Under the pieces are notes generated by a model, which was given only the letters and a program-made list of their open reading frames with translations, made no database searches and was not told the origin of the DNA. A stretch of 36,255 bases of DNA, taken from Haloarculaceae archaeon (GTDB taxonomy: Archaea > Halobacteriota > Halobacteria > Halobacteriales > Haloarculaceae). The DNA is taken from NCBI GenBank assembly GCA_018609945.1, contig JAHENO010000110.1:1-36255 (forward strand), in the 5' to 3' direction. Both the position numbers and the translations under genes were made by a program. Each line of letters begins with the position of its first letter. Position 1 is the first letter of the stretch. Below, piece after piece: positions 21,577 through 29,309 of the stretch.

Positions 21577-22700
21577 GCGGCTTCGTCTTCTCGGAAAAGC
21601 CCATCCAGATCGTCGAGGGCGACGGTCCGTACCTCTACGACGACGGCGGGACGGAGTACCTGGACATGGGCGCCAGTTACGCCTGCGTCCCGCTGGGGCA
21701 CGGCCACGACGCGGTCCAGTCGGCGGCCGCAGACCAACTCTCGCGGCTGACCTACGTGCAGGCCTCCTATCCGGTGGCCGTCCGGACGGACCTCTACGAA
21801 CGACTCGCCGAGACGGCACCCGGCGACATCGACTACACGTGGCTGTGTAACTCCGGGACCGAAGCGAACGAGGCAGCCCTGAAGTTCGCCCGCGCGGCGA
21901 CGGGCAACTCGAAGCTCGTCGCCACCATGCAGGGCTTTCACGGCCGCACCATGGGGTCGCTCGCGACCACCTGGAAGAACAAGTACAAGAAACCCTACGA
22001 GCCCCTGATCGGTGACGTCGAGTTCGTCCCCTACGACGACCCCGACGCCATGGCAGAGGCGGTCGACGAGGAAACGGCGGGCGTCATCGTCGAACCCATC
22101 CAGGGCGAGGGCGGGATCAACCCGGCAAGCAAGGAATTCCTCCAGACTGCGCGCGTCGAGACCGCGACGAACGGCGCGGCCCTGATCTTCGACGAGGTCC
22201 AGACCGGCATGGGCCGGACCGGGACGCTGTGGGCCTCGGAGTGGGCGGACGTGATCCCCGACATGGTCACGGCCGCCAAGGGACTGGGCAACGGCCTGCC
22301 CGTCGGCGCGACGCTGTGCCGGGAGTGGATCGCCGAGAACTACGGCGACCACGCCTCGACGTTCAGCGGCGGCCCGGTCGTCTCCGCCGCGGCCGAGGCG
22401 ACCGTCTCGACCATCGTCGACGAGGACGTCCCAGCCCACGCCGCCGACGTCGGCGAGTACCTCCGTGGGCGACTGCGCGAGGAACTCGGCGAGGCGGCCC
22501 GGGAGGTCCGCGGCGAGGGACTGATGATCGGTATCGAGATCAAGCGCGGCGCCAACCGCATCCTGAAGGAGCTGGCGCTGAACCACGGGATACTGGCGCT
22601 GCCGGCCGGGCGGACCGTGGTGCGGCTGTTGCCGCCGCTGACGATCGAAAAAGCGCATGCAGATCACGTGGTCGACGCGCTCGCGGAGGTTCTAGGATGA
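21573..22700 (+). CDS. argD: [LysW]-ornithine aminotransferase ArgD (class III)
   Basis: The 375-residue PLP enzyme transaminates the LysW-bound semialdehyde. The PLP lysine is Lys236 in TAAKGLGNGLPVGA, preceded by IFDEVQTGMGRTG. CNSGTEANEAALKFAR and FHGRTMGSLATTWK bind cofactor. The C-terminus is slightly shorter than in free acetylornithine aminotransferases but complete (VRLLPPLTIE present). The GTG start overlaps the argB stop. A 360-base gap with dispersed repeats separates it from argE. Confidence 0.94.
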   Translation: MSGFVFSEKPIQIVEGDGPYLYDDGGTEYLDMGASYACVPLGHGHDAVQSAAADQLSRLTYVQASYPVAVRTDLYERLAETAPGDIDYTWLCNSGTEANEAALKFARAATGNSKLVATMQGFHGRTMGSLATTWKNKYKKPYEPLIGDVEFVPYDDPDAMAEAVDEETAGVIVEPIQGEGGINPASKEFLQTARVETATNGAALIFDEVQTGMGRTGTLWASEWADVIPDMVTAAKGLGNGLPVGATLCREWIAENYGDHASTFSGGPVVSAAAEATVSTIVDEDVPAHAADVGEYLRGRLREELGEAAREVRGEGLMIGIEIKRGANRILKELALNHGILALPAGRTVVRLLPPLTIEKAHADHVVDALAEVLG

Positions 22701-22747
22701 GTTGTGCGAGGACTCGTCATTGGAGCGGCTGTGGCGGCTACGGGGCC

Positions 22748-22873
22748 GAAGAAAGCCCCCGCGCTCTCGGCTCCCGCGACTCGCTGCGCGCTTCGCTCGC
22801 TCACTGTGCTCGCTCGCTCAGTGCTTACTTCGTCGGGGTTCACCGAGAGCGCGGCCCCTTTCAGTCCCACCCG
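22748..22873 (+). repeat. Dispersed repeat element, copy A
   Basis: The left end is GAAGAAAGCCCCCGCGCTCT and continues CGG. The right end is CCGAGAGCGCGGCCCCTTTC followed by AGTCCCACCC. CGCGCTCTCGG and CCGAGAGCGCG are perfect 11-base inverted arms within the element. The centre is rich in CGCTCGCTCACT-type strings. It lies between argD and argE in the middle of the arginine operon and contains no supported gene. Confidence 0.75.
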
Positions 22874-22898
22874 TGTCGGCTGGCCAGTCAAGCTACGC

Positions 22899-23013
22899 GG
22901 GCGGGACTGAAAGGGGCCGGCCGGTCGATCCCTCCCGGGCGACGTAAGCACGCGACCGGAGGGAGCGCGCGCAGCGAGCCCCGGAGGGTCGAGCGGCCGG
23001 GGGCTTTCTGGCC
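22899..23013 (-). repeat. Dispersed repeat element, copy B (inverted)
   Basis: Same ends as copy A but in reverse: GCGGGACTGAAAGGGGCCGG at the left and GGTCGAGCGGCCGGGGGCTT followed by TCTGGCC at the right. With copy A it forms an inverted pair: GGCCCCTTTCAGTCCC (22853-22868) and GGGACTGAAAGGGGCC (22903-22918) are perfect 16-base arms around 34 bases. The remainder of the gap to 23061 holds only GGAGG at 23050, the argE ribosome site. Confidence 0.75.
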
Positions 23014-23061
23014 GGATTCGGTATCCGTGACTCCGAGAGACACAACTCCGGAGGCTAGAAC

Positions 23062-24156
23062 ATGAGCGAGGCGAGCCAGTACGCCGAGCCCCGCGAACTC
23101 CTGATCAAGCTCGTCGGCATTCCCTCGGTCACCGGGGAGGAACGGGCCTGTGCCGAGCAACTGGTCACGTTCTTCGAGGCCCACGACCGGGAGGCCCGGA
23201 TCGACGAGATGGGCAACGTCCGCGCGCCGGCCGACGACGGCGTGTTGCTGACCTCCCACATCGACACCGTTCCGGGGGACATCCCGGTACGGGTCGAATC
23301 CTGGTCGGCCGAGGAGGTCGGCTGGGGCGGCAGCGACGAGCCCGACGCCGGGACGCTGGAGGTTCTGCGGGGGCGGGGCAGCGTCGACGCCAAGGGCTGT
23401 CTGGCGTCGATGGCCGTCGTCGCCGTCCGGACGGGCGCGAGTTTCCTGGGCGTCGTCGGCGAGGAAGTCGACTCCCGGGGGAGCCGCCACGTCATCGAGA
23501 CCCGCGAGAGCGAGCCCGACGCGGTCATCAACGGCGAGCCCTCGGGCTGGGACGGCATCACGCTGGGCTACCGTGGCCTCCTCGCGGGCCGCTATGTCGC
23601 CACGAGCGAGTCGGGCCACTCCTCGCGCCCGGAGAACAACGCCATCCAGGACGCCATCGCGTGGTGGTCGGCCATCGAGTCGGAGTTCGCGACCGACGAG
23701 TGGCAGCCCGTCTTCGAGCGGGTCACGCCCAAACCCACCGACATCCGGGGCGGCCTCACCGAGGACGGCCTCTCCGTGGAGGCGACCATGGACGTCCAGT
23801 TGCGCATCCCGCCGTCGATGTCGACCGAGGAGGTCGTCGAGATCGCCGACGGCCACCTCGACGTCGCGGACCGGGTCACCTGGTACGACCGCGTCGAACC
23901 GGTGATGCAGAGTCCCCGGACGCCGGTCGCGCGGGCCTTCCGCGCCGCGATCCGCGAGGCGGGCGGCGATCCCCGGCTACTCCGGAAGACCGGCACCGCC
24001 GACATGAACGTCTTCGCGAACGCCTGGGACTGCCCGATGGTCACCTACGGCCCCGGCGACTCGGACCTGGACCACGCGCCCGACGAACACCTGCCGCTCG
24101 CCGAATACGATAAGTCGGTGGCGGTCCTCGAAGCGGCCACCGAGCGCCTGCTATGA
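23062..24156 (+). CDS. argE: [LysW]-ornithine hydrolase ArgE (M20 family)
   Basis: This 364-residue M20 metallopeptidase releases ornithine from LysW. Metal ligands are His66 and the catalytic Asp68 in TSHIDTVPG, Asp109 in GRGSVDAKG, and the Glu pair 134-135 in VVGEEVDSRG. TADMNVFANAWDCPMVTYGPGDSDLDHAPDEHL is the family's C-terminal metal region. GGAGG 7 bases upstream supports the ATG. Residues about 80-100 (SWSAEEVGWGGSDEPDAGTL) appear to be an insertion before GRGSVDAKG. The argF ATG overlaps the stop. Confidence 0.93.
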   Translation: MSEASQYAEPRELLIKLVGIPSVTGEERACAEQLVTFFEAHDREARIDEMGNVRAPADDGVLLTSHIDTVPGDIPVRVESWSAEEVGWGGSDEPDAGTLEVLRGRGSVDAKGCLASMAVVAVRTGASFLGVVGEEVDSRGSRHVIETRESEPDAVINGEPSGWDGITLGYRGLLAGRYVATSESGHSSRPENNAIQDAIAWWSAIESEFATDEWQPVFERVTPKPTDIRGGLTEDGLSVEATMDVQLRIPPSMSTEEVVEIADGHLDVADRVTWYDRVEPVMQSPRTPVARAFRAAIREAGGDPRLLRKTGTADMNVFANAWDCPMVTYGPGDSDLDHAPDEHLPLAEYDKSVAVLEAATERLL

Positions 24157-25055
24157 CCCGCAACTTCGTCGACGTCGACGACCTCACAGCCGACGAACTG
24201 CACGCCGTCCTCGACCGCGCGGCGACGATGAAGGCCGCCCACCAGGCCGGCGAGGGTGGCAAGCCGCTGCCCGACCGGACGCTGGGAATGGTCTTCGAGA
24301 AACCCTCGACGCGGACGCGCGTCTCCTTCGAGACGGGCATGACGCAGCTCGGGGGCCACGCCATCTTCCTGGGCCCCGACGACATCCATCTGGGCCACGG
24401 CGAACCCATCCGCGACACCGCTCGTGCAGTCTCCCGGTACGTCGATTTCATCATGGCGCGAGTGTTCGACCACGCCGACGTCGTCGAACTCGCGCAGTTT
24501 TCCTCAGTGCCGGTCATCAACGGCCTGACCGACGACGCCCACCCCTGTCAGACGCTCGCGGACCTGCTGACCATCCGGGAACGCTTCGGCTTCGACGCCA
24601 GCGTCGCCTGGGTCGGCGACGGCAACAACGTCTGCCAGTCGTTCGTCCTCGGGGCCGCGATGGTCGGGCTGGACCTGACCGTCGCCACGCCCGAGGGGTA
24701 CGGCGTCGACGAGGGCGTGCTCAAACGCGCCGAGGGGCTGGGCAGCCGGCCCGAACTCGCGACCGACCCCGCCGAGGCCATCGCGGGCGCCGACGTCGTC
24801 TACACCGACGTCTGGGTCAGCATGGGCCAGGAGGACGAGCGCGAGCAGAAACTCCAGGACTTCGAGGGGTTCCAGCTCACGACCGACCGCGTCGGCGACC
24901 GGACGGTGATGCACTGCCTGCCCGCCCACCGCGGCGAGGAGATCACCGACGACGTGCTGGAAAGCAACAACGCCGTCGTCTGGGACCAGGCGGAAAACCG
25001 GATGCACGCACAGAAGGGCCTGCTCGTCTGGCTCCACGAGAACGACAGCGAATAG
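24153..25055 (+). CDS. argF: Ornithine carbamoyltransferase
   Basis: The 300-residue enzyme makes citrulline from ornithine and carbamoyl phosphate. It has the carbamoyl-phosphate motif STRTR (52-56), HPCQ (about 130-133), and the ornithine-site motif HCLPAHRG near residue 253. Length is typical. The ATG overlaps the argE stop (ATGA). It ends the arginine block; citrulline then goes to ArgG, encoded at the head of the same block. Confidence 0.96.
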   Translation: MTRNFVDVDDLTADELHAVLDRAATMKAAHQAGEGGKPLPDRTLGMVFEKPSTRTRVSFETGMTQLGGHAIFLGPDDIHLGHGEPIRDTARAVSRYVDFIMARVFDHADVVELAQFSSVPVINGLTDDAHPCQTLADLLTIRERFGFDASVAWVGDGNNVCQSFVLGAAMVGLDLTVATPEGYGVDEGVLKRAEGLGSRPELATDPAEAIAGADVVYTDVWVSMGQEDEREQKLQDFEGFQLTTDRVGDRTVMHCLPAHRGEEITDDVLESNNAVVWDQAENRMHAQKGLLVWLHENDSE

Positions 25056-25211
25056 GCCAGCGTCCGGCGGAATCGCCGTGCCGCACACTTGTTTTAACCC
25101 GTTCGAGCGTGAAATCTCCAGTCGAAACGGAGGGGTTCGTGACCGGTTACCAAACGGGGAGGACAGCGGACCGAACGGGGCGCACTACCGGGTCAAAACA
25201 CCCGACAGCGG

Positions 25212-27230
25212 TCAGTTCTTCGGCTCGTCGGACTGGCCGGGGACGCCGCGGCCCTGGTAGAAGGCCCCGCCCCAGTTGCTGACCCAGATGTCCTGGTTGG
25301 CCAGATACAGTGCCGGGCCCGTCCGGAAGGTGTCGTCGGTGACCGACCACTCGCCGGCGCCGGTGTCGTACTCGATTTCGGCGTTGTAGACCGCGGCCTG
25401 GCCGAACTCGCCGCCGGCCATCGGCGGCAGGGGTGGCTCGTTCTCGCGGTCGTTGACCGACGGGGGCCGCTGTGCGCGCTGGAGGCGGCCGGTGTTGAAC
25501 GTCTCGTCGAAAAAACGGACGAACACGTCCCGCAGATCCGACCGACCGAGCACTGCCTCGGCGGCGTTGAGCCCGCCCGTGATGTCGCCAGCGTCGCGGG
25601 CCGTGATCGTGTAGACGTCGGCGTCGGTGCCCGACGCGAAGGTCCCGGCCTCGGCGTCCCACAGTTCGTCGGCCATGTATCCGACCACGTTCTCGGCCAG
25701 GTCCGACCGGTCGACGCCGTCGAGTTCGGAGGCCCACAGCAGCCCCTGGGCGACGATGCCCTGGGTGGCGGCCTGGTTGGCGGCGCCGTCGCCGACCCGG
25801 CCGTTGCCGTCGGTGGCCTCCGCGACGGCGTCTGCCAGCCCGTTGGCGTAGTCGGCGGCCATCCCGGCCAGCTCGTCGCTGCCGGCCTGGGGGCCGTAGT
25901 AGCCGACGGCACCGAGCATCTCGCCGAGGTCCCGGGTCGAGCCGGCCCCGACGATGTCGCCCGGCGCGAAGGCGTTCATCGTCGTCTTGGCCATCCCGTC
26001 GGTCAGCGTCTGGACGTTTTCGGGCGGGATGAGCGGCTCGGGGTTCTCGTAGCCGAACCACCCACCCTGGGAGAGACTCCGCAGATCAGCGAGGAACCAC
26101 AGCATCGCGCTGTGATCCAGCGGTCGTGGCGTCTCCTCGACGATGCCCTCGCCGGGCCGGAACGCCGGCGCCAGCAGCAGGTTCTCCTCGTTCAGCCGGA
26201 GGTTCCCCTCGACTAACGCGAAGGCGGTGCCGACCTGTGCGAGCGTCGACAGTACCATCGACCGGAACTCCGCGGCCAGCGAGTCGGGGAGGATGTCGAA
26301 GTGGTTCTCGAAGTTCTTCGCCCAGGTCACGCCCTTGAGGTGGGTCCAGGCCAGGGACTGCGGGCTGACCGTCATCGAGGACGCCGAGCGGTCCCACTGC
26401 AGGGTCGACGCGTCCGGCCGGCCGTCCTCGCCCTCCAGCACCGGCTGTTCGGTAAAGGAGGGGTCGCCCTCGGTGAACGGCGCCATGTTGAGATTCGGGT
26501 TCTTGATCGGCGGGCCCGGCTGGTCGGCCGCCGCGAGCATCTCCGGGAACCGCTGCTGGAAGGTCTCCTGCTGGTCCTCGGTGGCGGGGAAGAGGATCCC
26601 GTTGCCGCTCATCGCGATGTTGGTACTCATGTTGTACAGCGAGTACCAGTAGGCGTCGAACGTGGCGGCCTGCCAGCCGTACGCCTGGGACGCGCCGTCG
26701 CCACCAGCGTCGGGGTCGCCAGCGACGACGGCACCCTTCATGCCGAGGCTCCGGTGCGGGGTGCAGAAGTACATGTACATCCCCGCCTCGTCGAAGGTGT
26801 GCTCGAAAGTGGTACTGGCGTCCTCGACGGGGTCACCGCTCGAAAACGACTCCTCGCGTTCGACGACGTTGTGGGTCCCACCGTTGCCGGTCCACTCCCA
26901 GACGACCGTCGTTCCGGGGTTGACGTGGACTGCGGGCGGGTCGAATGCGAAGGCGCCGCCGTTGCCCTCGGCACCGACCGCGACGGTGACCTCGCTCTGT
27001 CCGCGCGCGTCGACCGTCCCCTCGAAGTTGTCCGTGTCCGAAAACCAGTCGCCGTAGTCGAACTCGGACGGAACCGGCGTCGGAGTCGGTGTGTCGGTCG
27101 GTGTCGGCGTGGCGGTGTCGGGCGGCGTGGCCGCTTCCCCGTCGTCGGGATTGCCGAACACACAGCCTGCGAGCGATCCGACTGCTGCGAGACCACCGAG
27201 TTGGAGGAATCGACGTCTGTTCTCTTGCAT
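25212..27230 (-). CDS. Halocyanin-domain Tat lipoprotein with large C-terminal domain
   Basis: The 672-residue protein begins MQENRRRFLQLGGLAAVGSL and a lipobox LAGC (Cys23), a twin-arginine lipoprotein signal. A Thr/Pro linker (33-54) follows. Residues about 60-170 are a halocyanin (type I copper) domain with ligands His120, Cys156, His159 and Met164. From about 180 to the end is a 490-residue, mainly helical domain that I do not recognise. It has repeated helix pairs and aromatic-rich turns (YGWQAATFDAYWYSLYNMS, WFLADLRSLSQGGWFGYENP), suggestive of an alpha-helical toroid. The halocyanin part should carry electrons at the outer face of the membrane; the large domain may be its redox or substrate partner. 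It is convergent with argF. Confidence 0.82.
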   Translation of the reverse strand: MQENRRRFLQLGGLAAVGSLAGCVFGNPDDGEAATPPDTATPTPTDTPTPTPVPSEFDYGDWFSDTDNFEGTVDARGQSEVTVAVGAEGNGGAFAFDPPAVHVNPGTTVVWEWTGNGGTHNVVEREESFSSGDPVEDASTTFEHTFDEAGMYMYFCTPHRSLGMKGAVVAGDPDAGGDGASQAYGWQAATFDAYWYSLYNMSTNIAMSGNGILFPATEDQQETFQQRFPEMLAAADQPGPPIKNPNLNMAPFTEGDPSFTEQPVLEGEDGRPDASTLQWDRSASSMTVSPQSLAWTHLKGVTWAKNFENHFDILPDSLAAEFRSMVLSTLAQVGTAFALVEGNLRLNEENLLLAPAFRPGEGIVEETPRPLDHSAMLWFLADLRSLSQGGWFGYENPEPLIPPENVQTLTDGMAKTTMNAFAPGDIVGAGSTRDLGEMLGAVGYYGPQAGSDELAGMAADYANGLADAVAEATDGNGRVGDGAANQAATQGIVAQGLLWASELDGVDRSDLAENVVGYMADELWDAEAGTFASGTDADVYTITARDAGDITGGLNAAEAVLGRSDLRDVFVRFFDETFNTGRLQRAQRPPSVNDRENEPPLPPMAGGEFGQAAVYNAEIEYDTGAGEWSVTDDTFRTGPALYLANQDIWVSNWGGAFYQGRGVPGQSDEPKN

Positions 27231-27330
27231 GACAGGACGGCCTACTCCGGGGGTGGGAAAAGTCCTATCTCGTGCGCGCGTCCGGGGCGCACGCGTCCAG
27301 CAGGATTAATATCACCGAATGCGAGGGGAT

Positions 27331-27337
27331 ATAAACC
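27331..27337 (+). promoter_or_regulatory. TATA box with inverted repeat at the predicted start (27348-27376)
   Basis: GGATATAAACCC gives a predicted transcript start near 27357. A perfect inverted repeat, GTTCGTCCG (27348-27356) and CGGACGAAC (27368-27376) with an 11-base centre, spans that start. It could be a repressor site or a 5' hairpin in the roughly 70-base leader of the gene at 27426. Confidence 0.5.
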
Positions 27338-27425
27338 CGCTCCGCGTGTTCGTCCGTGTGCCACGTGCGGACGAACGAAGACCGAAGCGAACACTGATTA
27401 CGGAGGCCACGGTATCCGGACACGA

Positions 27426-27662
27426 ATGACCGAACCGCTCGTCATCCAGGCCGGCGAGATGGGGGCCGAGGAGTTGCTGGAGACGCTCGAAGGGGGGAAC
27501 CGGGTCGTCGTCAAGACGGAGTTTCTGGGCTCCGAACACGAGGTCACGCTGCGCCACGACGGCGACACCTACTACTGTGACACGCCGACCCGCCTGCACA
27601 AACACGACTCCGCCGAGGAGATGCGGGAGTGCCTCCGGAATCAGGGATACAGCGAACGGTGA
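27426..27662 (+). CDS. Small haloarchaeal protein of unknown function (78 residues)
   Basis: The frame begins MTEPLVIQAGEMGAEELLET and continues VVVKTEFLGSEHEVTLRHDGDTYYCDTPTRLHKHDSAEEM, a compact beta-rich fold with a C-terminal helix (MRECLRNQGY). It is less acidic than its neighbours and looks like a conserved small domain, but I cannot name the family. The ATG is the first in frame downstream of the TATA box at 27331. A hairpin lies at its stop, and a TrmB-like regulator follows. Confidence 0.7.
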   Translation: MTEPLVIQAGEMGAEELLETLEGGNRVVVKTEFLGSEHEVTLRHDGDTYYCDTPTRLHKHDSAEEMRECLRNQGYSER

Positions 27663-27680
27663 CCCGCGAGTAACGCGGGT
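27662..27680 (+). terminator. Hairpin ACCCGCG-AGTAA-CGCGGGT
   Basis: Perfect 7-base GC-rich arms begin at the stop codon of the 27426 gene and are followed by TCTTTATT. This would serve as a terminator. It also lies directly upstream of the TATA-like CTTTATT (27681-27687) of the next gene, so it could instead or also be that gene's operator. Confidence 0.5.
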
Positions 27681-27711
27681 CTTTATTCGAGCGGCGCCAC
27701 AACGGGACGAC

Positions 27712-28119
27712 ATGACGAGAGCCGATCCCTCCCCCGACCCGTCGCCGGAGCGGTTTCGCGAGCTCATGCTCGACGAGGAGCCGGAGTTCGCGGACGTGCT
27801 GACCTGTGTGTTCGGCATCCAGCGCCACGAGGCCCGAACGTACCAGGTGCTGCTCGACAACCCCGGCAGTACCGTCGAGGAGTTGGCCGACGAACTGGAT
27901 CGCGACCGGAGCAACGTCAACCGATCGCTGTCGACGCTGCGGGAGAAGGGACTGGCCGAGCGCCAGCGCCGCCTGCTCGACGGCGGCGGCCACGTCTACC
28001 AGTACGCCGCGACGCCCCTCTCGGAGGCCCGCGAGTTGATGCACGAGACGCTGGACGCGTGGGCCGAGTACGTCCACGAGCGCATCGACGAGTTCGGCGA
28101 GGACGACGCGACGCTGTAG
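27712..28119 (+). CDS. TrmB-like winged-helix transcription regulator
   Basis: This 135-residue protein has an N-terminal wHTH. LTCVFGIQRHEARTYQVLLD and STVEELADELDRDRSNVNRSLSTLREKGLAERQ are the first helix and the recognition region, then GGGHVYQYAATPLSEARELM forms the wing. The C-terminal helix (111-130) may dimerise. It is a one-domain member, without the sugar-binding domain of full-length TrmB, so its effector is unknown. Its TATA box is 28 bases before the ATG, giving a leaderless transcript. The capA-like gene follows by 2 bases and is probably cotranscribed. Confidence 0.8.
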   Translation: MTRADPSPDPSPERFRELMLDEEPEFADVLTCVFGIQRHEARTYQVLLDNPGSTVEELADELDRDRSNVNRSLSTLREKGLAERQRRLLDGGGHVYQYAATPLSEARELMHETLDAWAEYVHERIDEFGEDDATL

Positions 28120-28121
28120 CG

Positions 28122-29108
28122 ATGCGACTCGGTCTGACCGGCGACGTAATGCTCGGTCGGAAGGTCGACGAGTACCAGCAATCCCGCCGGCCCGAGCGCG
28201 TGTGGGGGTCGGTCCGGGACCGTCTGCGTGCGCTCGACGGACTGTTCGTCAACCTGGAGTGTGTGCTCTCGACGCGCGGCCAGCAGTGGACGCGGACGAA
28301 CCGCCCGTTTCACTTCCGGGCCGACCCGGACTGGGCCGTGCCCGCACTGACCGACGCCGGCGTCGATTTCGCGTCACTGGCCAACAACCACACCCTCGAT
28401 TTCGAGGAGGTCGCGCTCCGGGACACGCTCGACGCCTTGGACGGCGCGGACATCGCCCACGCCGGTGCCGGCGAAAGCGCCGACGGGGCGTGCGGGCCGG
28501 CGGTCGTGACCATCGACGGCGTGTCGGTCGCGGTCGTGGCGTTCACCGACAACACGCCCGAGTACGCCGCCGGTCCGGACAGCTCCGGCGTCGCGCACCT
28601 CGAGATGGACATGAGCGACTCGGACCGTGCGGTCGTGACGCGGGCGCTCGACCGGGCCCGCGAACGCGACCCGGACCTGCTGGCGGCGTCGCTGCACTGG
28701 GGGCCCAACATGGTCGCCATTCCGGACGAACGGTACCGGCGGTTCGGCCGGTGGCTCATCGAGGAGGGCGTCGACCTAGTCCACGGCCACAGCGCCCACG
28801 TCTTCCAGGGGATCGAACGCCACGACGGCGGGCTCATCCTCTACGACTGTGGCGACTTCGTCGACGACTACGCCGTCGACCGCGAGTTGCGCAACGACCG
28901 GAGTTTTCTGTTCGAACTCGGGGTGACCGACGCGGGGGACGTGGCCTCGGTCACGCTCCATCCGGTCGAGATCGACCGGTGTGCCGTCCACGAGGCCGAC
29001 GGATCGGTGGCGGCGTGGTGCCGGGAGACGATGCGCGAGCGCTCCGAACCGTTCGGGACTGCCGACGAGTACGAACGGGCGGGAGAGGCGCTCCGCCTGG
29101 CGCTGTGA
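28122..29108 (+). CDS. CapA family (PGA_cap) metallophosphatase-like protein
   Basis: This 328-residue protein has the calcineurin-like fold of the CapA/YwtB group: GDVMLGR (7-13) at the start, VNLECVLS, LANNHTLDF with the metal-binding Asn-His, LHWGPNM and VHGHSAHVFQG. In Bacillus, CapA takes part in poly-gamma-glutamate capsule export; many archaeal members stand alone without capB or capC, as here. No signal peptide is visible. The ATG is 2 bases after the regulator's stop. Nested hairpins follow the stop. Confidence 0.85.
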   Translation: MRLGLTGDVMLGRKVDEYQQSRRPERVWGSVRDRLRALDGLFVNLECVLSTRGQQWTRTNRPFHFRADPDWAVPALTDAGVDFASLANNHTLDFEEVALRDTLDALDGADIAHAGAGESADGACGPAVVTIDGVSVAVVAFTDNTPEYAAGPDSSGVAHLEMDMSDSDRAVVTRALDRARERDPDLLAASLHWGPNMVAIPDERYRRFGRWLIEEGVDLVHGHSAHVFQGIERHDGGLILYDCGDFVDDYAVDRELRNDRSFLFELGVTDAGDVASVTLHPVEIDRCAVHEADGSVAAWCRETMRERSEPFGTADEYERAGEALRLAL

Positions 29109-29135
29109 CTCGGCGCGAGGCTGTGAGGCGAACAG

Positions 29136-29190
29136 GCGGGACAACCATCCCGCGAAGCGGCGTCCCGCACTCCCGCTGCCCGCTTCGCGG
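29136..29190 (+). terminator. Nested hairpins after the capA-like gene
   Basis: CCGCGAAGCGG (29150-29160) and CCGCTTCGCGG (29180-29190) are perfect 11-base arms. GCGGGA (29136-29141) and TCCCGC (29148-29153) form a competing small stem. They lie in the 201-base gap before thrC, probably ending capA transcription. The thrC TATA-like GTATAAA follows at 29231-29237. Confidence 0.5.
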
Positions 29191-29309
29191 CCGTTCGTCA
29201 GCGCACGCGGGAGGGTGGCCCCGGTATCCGGTATAAACCCTCGCGGCAGGGCGGCCGGCGGGGAGCGACGACCGACCCACTTTTGCCCGACGGGTACGTT
29301 CGCCCGGTA

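Noticed and set aside
9372..23013. Repeats considered as a CRISPR array
   Set aside because: Copies are about 120 bp, kilobases apart and in both orientations, with no regular spacers or cas genes.
22229..23065. Long frame through the end of argD and the argD-argE gap
   Set aside because: It is an Arg-rich shadow of argD followed by translation of the dispersed repeats, with no homology.
18415..24156. Lysine (aminoadipate) biosynthesis instead of arginine
   Set aside because: The LysW-type genes could serve lysine, but argG, argH and argF are in the same block and no aminoadipate genes are seen. A dual role cannot be excluded.
25078..25260. 60-codon plus-strand frame after argF
   Set aside because: It has a GTG start without a ribosome site or well-placed promoter, overlaps the 3' end of the halocyanin fusion gene and matches no family I know. 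The gap 25056-25211 otherwise shows nothing.
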